NCBI GenBank assembly: GCA_001584585.1
Contig: LSYV01000022.1
Coordinates: forward strand, 1,380,967-1,406,569
DNA length: 25,603 nucleotides
Source of the DNA: Gonium pectorale
Lineage: Eukaryota > Chlorophyta > Chlorophyceae > Chlamydomonadales > Volvocaceae
Direction: 5' to 3'
Below, one piece after another: positions 18,495 through 25,603 of the stretch (position 1 is its first letter; each line of letters opens with the position of its first letter). The notes beneath the pieces are model-generated. The model saw only the letters and a program-made list of their open reading frames with translations, was not told where the DNA came from and did not search any database. A program made the translations under genes and the position numbers.

Positions 18495-21400
18495 ATGTCT
18501 GAAGACCTCAAAGCAAAGTTCCGGGCCGCTGCCGCCCAGCGCGGCTTGACCTCCGTGAGTGTGATATTCCAGGCTTGCTGGATCAGCGTGCAGCACCCGA
18601 CCGGAAATGGAAACCCCGCCCACGCAGGGCAAAGACCAGCTGAAGGCGATCAAAGCGCAGAAGGCAGCTATGGCAGCGGTACGTGGCGCAGGGCTGCCGT
18701 CGAGTCCTCGCGGGAGGGCGGGTACCCCTACGCCTCAACGGGCCCCTCCCGGCCCCCCGCCCCAACGACGCACACGCACCTTCACGGGGCCACCACGCCA
18801 TCCCGACCGCACATCCCGACTGCCGATGCCCCTTGCTTCTCCACCAGCCCTGCATGCTGAGCATGCCCGTGCGTCCCTTGGTCTGGTCCCGCGCAGGCCG
18901 CCGGGCCGGGCCCATCCTCCCAGCGGCTGCAACAGCAACAGCCTGCCGGCCAGCGGCCAGCCACCGGCCCAGGCGCCGCTGCTGCTGCTGCTGCTGCTGC
19001 GGGCGGATCCCGGACGGCAGCGGGCCCCGGCGCAGGCATTGGGGGCGGCGGGGCGCTCCCAGCTGACTTTTTCCAGCAGGCACTAAAGGTGCGCTGCGCA
19101 CGTGCGCGCCTGCCGTCGGGGGTAGGGCCTTGACAGCCTGCTGGGGGGCTGCACAACAGAGCAGTAGAACTGGGCAGGCGGGGCGGGGGGGGGGGAGCCG
19201 GGGAGGATCGCGCACGTCCTGGCGGCAGCTGCGCGTCAGCTCTTTCTGGAGCAGCGGTGGTGTGTAGGGCCGTAGCAGGGCAGTGCCTGTCACGTGCCGG
19301 TCGGGTTCGCGCGGCGTCGGGTCCGGGCAACGGGGGGCCCCTCTGCGACTCTGCCACGTTGGACGTCGACTGCGCACGCTCCTGCGGTGGGTGTGCGAGT
19401 CTTAAAACCTGCAGGCTTAAGACCACCCACGCCGATCTGTTGCGGCTGGTCTACCGTTGCCGCCAGGCTGTCGCGGCACCGTCCTGCCTCCCCGTCTCCC
19501 AAACCACGCTCCCGTGTCACCGCCCCCCACCTCAGTCCTCGGCAGCGCCTCCGGCGGCGGTGGCGGCGGCGCCGGGGCCGTCTTCAGCAGCCATGGCGCA
19601 GCTGCCGGGGGGCGGCGGCCGGGCCGGCGGAGCGGCTGGCGCGGGTCCGTCGGGCGCGGCGGCGGCGGCGGCCACAGCGGCCCTCCCCGAGGTAGGGCCA
19701 GAGCCGCCTCCGATGGCGCACGTCGGGGCGGCAAGCGCATCGTGTGTGTGTGGGGGGGAGATAACGCGCAGTTGAGTGTGGCGACCTATGGGCTGGGCGC
19801 CAGCAGCATCGAAGACGAGGGGGTGGGTGACCCCGAGCGTCGCCATCGCGATTGAGCGGCTAGAAGGGTCTTCCATCGCCCTGACCCTTAGTTACCCTCG
19901 CCTTCGGGGGAGCCGTCCCCGCTTCCCCCGGCACTTGGACAGAGCAGCGTTTGCCCGGCAGCGGGCGGCACACGTGTCTGAAACTGGCCCACCGGTAGTC
20001 CTCATTCGTTGAGCCCTGACCACCTCACATGACTTGCGAGGGTACCCCTATACCGCCCCACCGTCCCCGCCCCACCCCCTCCGCGACGTCCACGACCCGT
20101 TTCCCTCCTTTACAACCCCCCTCCCCCTCCGTGCGCCGCCCCTCCCCCAGGGCTTCTTCTCCGACAAGGCGGCGGACGCCAAGGCACGCGGCGTCAAGCT
20201 GCCCACTGCCGCGGACCGGGAGGCGGAGTTCCGCGCCTTCACCTCCCAGATCGACGAGGAGCTAAAGCAGCAGGTGCCGGGTTTTGGTGGTGGGCGGCGG
20301 GGCATAGCATGGGAAAAGCCAGGGAGATCCTGGGTGGGAGCGGCGGCGGGGAGGCGCCGATGCGGGCTGCGTGAAGGCTGAGGGGGTCATGTGGGCTGCC
20401 GCCCAACGGGTCTAGGCTTGGCAGGGGTGGAGGAGCAGGAGTTGGTCAGCTCGAGGAGCACATCATATGACCACGGCTTTGTCCGTCGTGGTGCGGATGG
20501 GCGTGCGGGGCGCACGGGGACAACAGGACAGGGAAACCTCCGGAAGGCGCCTGCCACCCAGCGACCCGGATGGCGCTCGGAGCGCGCCCGGGTCGAGGGG
20601 CGGCAGGCGCGTGCCCCGCCCCGCCCCGGCTGTGCGCTTGCTGAGCCACCTCGCTGCCACGGGCCCGCAGGCGGCTGAAGAGGCGGAGGAGGCGGAGTAT
20701 GAGGCGGAGGAGAAGGCCGACCGGGAGGCCTTCCTCCAAATGTGAGCGTATGTGGGTGCTGCTTGGATGGGGAGGCGGGCCGGCCGGTCTACGGCTGGTG
20801 GGCCCCCTGCAAGTTTTATTATACACCGACATGCGTCATTCTGAAGGAGGTCGAGCACACTCTGTTGGGGAGCTGTGGGTCGCATTGCACGAGCCCCGGA
20901 AGCTGAGGCTCCAGGTGATTCCTTCCACTGTGCCACGCGGAGGCTGCGCCATAGCTCCCGCACCAGGCGGGGCGGGCAGCATGGCGCAACCTCCGCGGCA
21001 CAGTGGAACGCCCTGCCGCTGTGCGCATATCCGAAAAGGTTGAGGTGGCAAGCAACGCGAGGGCTGCCACCTCGCTGGGTTCGGTCGCCTTGACGGCATC
21101 CGCCCACGACCCGGTCACACACACATACCGGCCCACACGCAGGCGCCAGCAGGAGCGGCTGGAGTTGCTGCGGAAGCGAAAAGCCCTGCTGCTGCTGTCG
21201 TCGTCGGGCGGGAGAGCGGGCGCGGCGGCGGGGCCCAGTGGCGGCGCCGCAGCGGAGCTGCCCGAGCTGCCGCCGGACGACGAGCTGCGCGAGGCGCCTC
21301 CGCCGGCCTTTGGCCTGCCAGACGAGGAGGGAGAGGGGGAAGGGGGCGCCTCGGGCGCGGGGGAGCAGCGGGACGGGGCGGCGGCGGGGGCGGCGGAGGT

Positions 21401-21584
21401 GAGAGGCCAGCGGCGGCGCGCGGTGCCCGTGCTGCCGGGCAAGCGGCGGAGGGTGCTGGACGCGCTGGCGGCGACGCTGGGGGCGGCGGAGGGGGAGGGC
21501 AGTGGAGGTAGCGGCGACGAGGGGAGCGACGACGAGGATGCGGCGGGCGTGGGGGCGCTGCACTGGCGCGCCAAGCGGGTTTAG
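18495..21584 (+). CDS. ZNF830/CCDC16-like nuclear protein, apparently lacking the C2H2 finger
   Basis: Seven exons: 18495-18554, 18628-18678, 18924-19088, 19536-19691, 20151-20273, 20671-20741 and 21143-21584 (355 residues). All borders are GT-AG and all phases agree. The family call rests on several landmarks in the right order. These are a charged N-terminal helix (MSEDLKAKFRAAAAQRGLTS), KDQLKAIKAQKA, and LPADFF at residues 82-87. The hallmark LPEGFF at 142-147 is split by intron 4 and followed by SDKAADAKARG. A Glu-rich helix with REAFLQMRQQERLELLRKRK comes next, and the C-terminus is ALHWRAKRV, as in plant members (DWRA-type ends). Known members are nuclear proteins linked to pre-mRNA splicing and genome maintenance, and carry a C2H2 finger between the N-terminal helix and the KDQLK-like helix. 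Here those two parts are joined directly by a 73-bp intron and no cysteine pair can be found. Exon 3 has a poly-Ala run from a GCT repeat. Introns 3 and 4 are about 450 bp. Confidence 0.82.
18978..19000. repeat. GCT trinucleotide run coding for poly-Ala
   Basis: Seven GCT units in exon 3 of the ZNF830-like gene encode most of a nine-alanine tract (about residues 55-63). It is a likely site of length variation between strains. Confidence 0.9.
19387..19435. repeat. Imperfect inverted repeat inside intron 3 of the ZNF830-like gene
   Basis: GTCTTAA (19400-19406) and TTAAGAC (19418-19424) are perfect arms around an 11-base loop that itself contains the palindrome CCTGCAGG (19409-19416). Beyond a 5-base bulge the arms continue as GGTGGGTG against CACCCACGCC. 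It may be a miniature element or an RNA hairpin in the intron. Confidence 0.6.
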
Positions 21585-21979
21585 GGATTAGGGGGGTGTG
21601 GGAATGGATTTGCAGAGCAGGGGGGATGGACAGGCAGGCGGAGATTTGGCGGGCTGTGGAGTCGAGAAGACAGCGATGGAGAGGGGGGGTGCTTTGCTGC
21701 GCTGCGGGCGGATGAGGCCGGCACCTCGTCCAGCCTGTGCGCTGAGCTTGCCGCATGTGCAGCGTGATGGTCGGCTGGGTTGTTAAGGCAACTCGTTTCC
21801 CCCAAGGTTGCGCCGTTCCTTTCTGTGCGTGTCCGTAAATGACGCACCCGTATCACGCACCACTTCAGCTTGCCGACAGCTGCGGTGCCGCTCCGTGCGC
21901 GCATCCATGCTGATGCCACAGCGGCAGGAGCAGCTACCGTGCTGTATGCTAGTCTCAAGTTACCAGTCTCCTTGCAAGT

Positions 21980-21984
21980 TTACA
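21980..21984 (-). terminator. Candidate poly(A) signal (TGTAA) for the gene at 22622-23446
   Basis: TTACA on the plus strand is TGTAA on the minus strand, the usual chlorophyte poly(A) signal. It would give a 3' UTR of about 640 bp. I saw no closer TGTAA on this strand. Confidence 0.35.
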
Positions 21985-22022
21985 CACCCAACCCTGTACG
22001 GCATGCACTCTAATGCACAACA

Positions 22023-22027
22023 TGTAA
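22023..22027 (+). terminator. Candidate poly(A) signal (TGTAA) for the ZNF830-like gene
   Basis: This is the first plus-strand TGTAA found after the stop at 21584, giving a 3' UTR of about 440 bp. It lies beyond the opposite-strand signal at 21980-21984, so the two transcripts would overlap. Confidence 0.4.
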
Positions 22028-22621
22028 GTGGAGGGGCTGCTGGCAATAACAGGCGACCCACTCACCACCAACGCACACCAACGCACGTAACGTACGTAAT
22101 ACCAACCGTGTGCAAAGCAGCAAACCCACGGCCCACCACTCCCGTCTTCGTACGCCAGTCAAGTGGTGACAGGCCGAGCGCCAGCCTGGAACCCCGCATG
22201 CCGTACGTCGTACCGCGCCCCGCTCCCAGTCTGCCGCACTGTATGCACAGGTCCTCGCCACTTGCATGCAGGCTGGCTGGCCACGAGCGAGGCTACCGTA
22301 CTGTAGTAACGACTCTGTCCGACAGGCAGTTGCGTTGCCTCCACACGACACATCTTTTTTGACACATGACACATCCCTTCACGTATCGTGTTCCATTCCT
22401 CTTTCTATGCAGGTTCCTCTCTTTTTCCACTACCGGTGTGAGGCGCCCCGCCTCCCTTCAAACCCCGCTTCTCTCGACACATAATATTCCACTACCGTTA
22501 TCGGCGTGACGCGCATGCAGCAGCAGCCGCCAGACGCAATCAAGCCAGGCACCTCCATCGACCGCTCACACCCCCCGAGCGCCCACGCGCGGTCCCATAC
22601 ATCGCAGTGGATCCCATCCCA

Positions 22622-23446
22622 TCACATCTCACCACCCTCACCGTAGCCGCCGCATGCAGCCGCCGAGCCGTCGGGGACCGAGCTCCCCCGCTGGGGCGCC
22701 CCGCCCTCCTGTGTCGTCGTCGGGGCCGCCTGGCTGGGCAGCCCCCCGGCCCGCGCCTCCGTGGACTCCACGCCGCTGCCGCTTCCGCCGCTGCCGCCGC
22801 CGCCAGGCGCGCTGCCACTCTGGCTGCCCCTGACTTCTGCGCCGGCCCCGCCCTGGCTGGTGGTGGTGGTGGTGGTGGTGGTGGTGTCCTGCTGTTGCGA
22901 GACCACGTCGTGGACCAGGTCGGCCATGGCGGCGGGCGGGGTCTCGCCCGCCTTCATCTCGTCGCAGCCGGTGACGATGCCCTGTGCAAGGGGGCGGTCG
23001 GAGGGGGGCGATAGAGACGACGGGCAGGGGCAGGGCACGGGAGCAGGGGAAGGCCTGGGGATCCATGAATGTCGTGGAATGAGCTTCTAGGAAGAGCAGG
23101 CTCATGACCCAAGCCATAGGGTTCAGGTGCCACGCCCAGCCACGTCACGCGGACCCGCGGGTCAATGCGCCCCAGAATCATTAGTGCCGACACGACACTC
23201 GGCGGTAGAGCGACCTCTCCTAGCGCGTATTCTCTGTGGAATCAGTCTTGCCTGCTGGTCCTCGCCAGTTTGCGTGTGAGGATCGCCCGAGCCGAACTTG
23301 CTCCTCGGGATAGGCTCCCCGCCCGCGCTGGCTGACATCTGAACTGTTGTTCGTGGGCGATGTGTCGTTCTGATAAAAAGCCCCGATCGCCTCGCGTGGA
23401 AGTTGGGGTTGTGGACTGCGGAAGGGCCCAGCAGGCGAAGCAGCAT
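22622..23446 (-). CDS. Unknown protein with organelle-transit-like N-terminus and poly-Thr tract
   Basis: Three exons are inferred: 23298-23446, 23134-23233 and 22622-22981 (about 202 residues). The start at 23446 gives MLLRLLGPSAVHNPNFHARR and a Ser/Ala/Arg-rich stretch with few acidic residues, ending VQMSASAGG, which resembles a chloroplast or mitochondrial transit peptide. Exon 2 encodes a compact conserved-looking segment (EYALGEVALPPSVVSALMIL, then GRIDPRVRV). Exon 3 begins GIVTGCDEMKAGETPPAAMA and continues LVHDVVSQQQ, nine Thr from a GGT microsatellite, and a Gly/Ser-rich tail. Acceptors CCACAG and GCACAG are good. The donors are uncertain: exon 1 could instead end at 23337 and exon 2 at 23149, with phases still correct. 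The intron 1 chosen here is only 64 bp. I do not recognise the family. It is head-to-head with the transferase gene and tail-to-tail with the ZNF830-like gene. Confidence 0.55.
22857..22886. repeat. GGT trinucleotide microsatellite (poly-Thr on the minus strand)
   Basis: About nine GGT/TGG units lie inside exon 3 of the minus-strand gene, encoding a run of nine threonines. Frame is kept by unit changes of three bases. Confidence 0.9.
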
Positions 23447-23668
23447 CGTCCGGCAGATGGGAGTGGCGGTCTCTGAGAGTTTAAGATACAAACAAGTACG
23501 TATAGGCATAACGAGTACATGGTGCGCTACGCTGGCAACGCTGGCAGGATGGGTGACTCAACCGCCGGTCACGACAGAAGTTTTCGGGACGCCGACAGTG
23601 CACACGCGCCCAGCCCCCATCGACGCACATTCTAAACACATGTTACAATTCACCTACGCAAAATCATC
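23447..23668. promoter_or_regulatory. Shared region between divergent genes
   Basis: Some 222 bp separate the start codons of the transit-peptide gene (minus) and the transferase gene (plus). It is more AT-rich near 23490-23520 and 23630-23665 than the coding flanks. No unambiguous TATA box is visible. Confidence 0.45.
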
Positions 23669-25514
23669 ATGGCTAGTTACGCTCTTGTAGCTGTTTTGGT
23701 GCTGGCCTTCTCCTCTCCAGCATGTCGAGCGACTCGGCCCGGGCCGGCGGCAACTGGGATGATATCAAAACAGGACCTGCAACCCCTAAATTCGGGGGCA
23801 CCTGTGATACCCTGGCTGCAGCCACCGAGTTGGAAGCCCCCCTACGCGGACCTTTATAACGACCTAGAAGGCCTGCTAAAAATGCAGGCGTCAGAGGACC
23901 GCTGGGTTACCATATTTTGCTTTTCATTAGGAAACCGGACTGGGACCCTCGAGGAAGCCAGCTTTCAGCGCACGGTGCTCAACACCGTCTTCTCATACCG
24001 AGCCTTCGGGCAGGCATCGTTCGACATCATGGCAGCAATAAGCCCGTCCTCACTCGAAAGCTGCCAGAAGTTCAGGTTGCCATGCTTCAATGCATCCCGA
24101 TATGCGTCGGACGCCCGCTCCTTCAAGAGCATCAACTGGGCCAAGATCAAGCTTGCGCGTGACGCCCTGAAGCTGGGCTACAACGTGCACATCAGCGACC
24201 TGGACGTCAGTTACCTCAAACCCGTGCAGCTCGCCATCCGGGAGGTGAGGCACCGGGGCCGTGCTCAGACCTCAACTGGTCTGCGATAAGGGTTCTCCTC
24301 TGCCCTCTCTCTGTCGTTCTCTCCTCGCCTCATCCCCGCTCCTCTGCTCCCCCACGCGGAACGTGGATCCAGCGCGTCTCGGCAGCCGGTTTCGGAGGCA
24401 GTCCACCCGCACCCGGGACTCCGCCCCACCCCACCAAGACGAACCCTCTGCCGTGCCGCTGCCGCCCGTCTGCACCTTGCAACCCCCGCGCTCCTCCCCG
24501 CGCCACAACCCCGCTCCAATCCCCTCACGGCTGCCCTTGCCGCACCCGAACCCGCGCCGCCCAACACAGGTCTTCTCCTGGAGCAACGGCGTGGCGGACG
24601 GCAGCATGATGCAGGAGGAGTGGGTGTACCAGGACAACGCGGACGACGTCCGCAGCCGGCGGCCCATCTACCTGGCCAACACAGGGGTCATCTTCCTCAA
24701 GGCCAACGAGCGGTCGATAAAGTTCCTGGACTCGATGCTGCACTGGGAGAGCGACCAGAACCAGGTGCGGCCGGGGGCGGCTGGCTGGATGGGTGCGGGG
24801 GGAGGGCCGGTCGGTCGTCGGGCGGTTGGACCAGGGCTGGAGCGCCAGGGGGCGCGGTCTGCCCTCGCGTTTCCAGGTTTCCAGGTTTAAAGGTTAACAC
24901 GAGGGGAAGTTGAGGCATGTGGCATAGGGGCGCCAGGTACTGTACATCTAAACCCTGGCGTCTACCCCTCCCCTCCCTGCGCCGTCTCCTCACTCGCCCC
25001 TCACCCCGATCCCGCCTGTCACACCCGCCTCCAACCCCTCCTCCTCCCTCCCCCCTTCCCCCTCCCCACTCCTCTCATACCCCCACAGGAGCAGTACATG
25101 GCCACCATCGTGGCGTTCCAGTCGTGGGCGCCCTGCTCCGAGGAGGCCACCTGCCTGGCGGCGCGCCACCACGGCCTGGCCGCCATCACGCGCCACCCCG
25201 CGCAGTTCGCGCACTCCAACTGCGAGCCCGAGCCGCGCTACCAGCCCTGCGCCTCGCGCCGCCTCTACGTCCACGCCGTCTGCCGCGCCACCTCGCGCGA
25301 CAAGGAGGGCTACCTGCGCTACCTTCGGGCCATGTTTGTGCGCGACCTGGGCGTGGGCGGCGCCGAGCCGGGCAGCGCCGCGGCGGCCGCGGCGCTGGGT
25401 GACCCGGGGGTCGTCGGGCAGCAGGACAACGAGGCCATCGCCGCCAGCGGCCTGCCGTGCCCCCAGCGCCAGCAGCGGGCGTGGAGGGAGCGGTTCTACG
25501 CGGCGACNCGGAAG
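23669..25514 (+). CDS. Secretory-pathway nucleotide-diphospho-sugar transferase (PF03407/GT77-like), 3' end outside window
   Basis: Three exons are visible: 23669-24244, 24570-24764 and 25089-25514, all joined in phase 0 (GAG|GTGAGG, ACACAG|GTC, CAG|GTGCGG, CCACAG|GAG). They give 399 residues so far. The N-terminus (MASYALVAVLVLAFSSPACR) is a signal peptide or signal anchor, so the enzyme should act in the ER/Golgi lumen. The catalytic signature is clear: KLGYNVHISDLDVSYLKPV with the metal-binding DLD at residues 177-179, then YLANTGVIFLKA (about 226-237), then HWESDQNQ (about 250-257). This order is characteristic of the nucleotide-diphospho-sugar transferase family PF03407, which includes plant and algal arabinosyl- and xylosyltransferases acting on hydroxyproline-rich wall glycoproteins. 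The donor sugar cannot be read from sequence. NRT and NAS (about residues 89 and 141) are N-glycosylation sequons. Exon 3 is Cys-rich. A likely donor AAG|GTGGGA at 25515 ends exon 3, but N bases begin there. Confidence 0.85.
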
Positions 25515-25603
25515 GTGGGAGGAGCGCGGGGACGGGACGGACCGNGTCGGNGGGCCGCCGGTGGACGNGGGAACGGGCGGGTTCGGGGGCGGGNGTCGGT
25601 GGG
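25515..25603. other. Low-quality contig end with N bases
   Basis: Isolated N bases start at 25508 and recur to the end, in a G-rich stretch. This is probably intron 3 of the transferase gene at the edge of an assembly gap. The sequence should not be trusted at base level. Confidence 0.8.

Larger units (their letters stand above)
21585..22621. other. Convergent intergenic region (3' ends of two genes)
   Basis: This lies between the stop of the ZNF830-like gene (plus) and the stop of the transit-peptide gene (minus). No coding feature is supported. The first 120 bp are purine-rich and continue the composition of the last exon. GACACAT repeats occur near 22340-22375. Candidate poly(A) signals for both genes are near 22,000. 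Confidence 0.6.

Overview
The window looks like nuclear DNA from a volvocine/chlamydomonad green alga. It is GC-rich, the genes have many introns with standard GT-AG borders, and the linkers are rich in Ala, Gly, Pro and Ser. TGTAA words (the chlorophyte poly(A) signal) occur downstream of genes. The gene content also fits: a secreted two-domain C-type-lectin-like protein, a MYND-finger relative, and a luminal nucleotide-sugar transferase. The sequence ends at a contig edge or gap, because several N bases appear after 25,500. I could not identify the species.

Layout. 1-1084 (minus): 5' part of a secreted C-type-lectin-like protein. 1085-4323: intergenic, with one strong palindrome at 3085-3110. 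4324-4836 (minus): an intact MYND zinc finger at the end of a reading frame broken by a TAG and bordered by an ATGA microsatellite. 4878-8227 (minus): a two-exon, 937-residue helical protein of unknown function that may once have carried that finger. 8228-10415: intergenic. 10416-13623 (minus): a five-exon gene (854 residues, unknown function) with seven identical 30-bp repeats. 13624-16317: a 2.7-kb intergenic block full of hairpins, including two diverged copies of one stem-loop element. 16318-16432 (minus): a probable LINE reverse-transcriptase scrap. 17337-18287 (minus): a single-exon protein with a C-terminal membrane anchor. 18495-21584 (plus): a seven-exon homologue of ZNF830/CCDC16 that appears to lack the N-terminal C2H2 finger. 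22622-23446 (minus): a three-exon gene for an unknown protein with a transit-like N-terminus. 23669-25514+ (plus): a nucleotide-diphospho-sugar transferase (PF03407-like), cut by the window end.

The genes do not form a pathway. The architectural points are two tight head-to-head pairs (207 bp and 222 bp between start codons) and one convergent pair whose candidate poly(A) signals overlap. All gene models were built by hand from reading frame, splice-site words and phase agreement. Homology calls rest on recognised motifs, not on database searches.

The most unusual items are the ZNF830 homologue without its finger, the apparent loss of the MYND end from the 937-residue gene, and the hairpin-rich block at 14,000-15,800.
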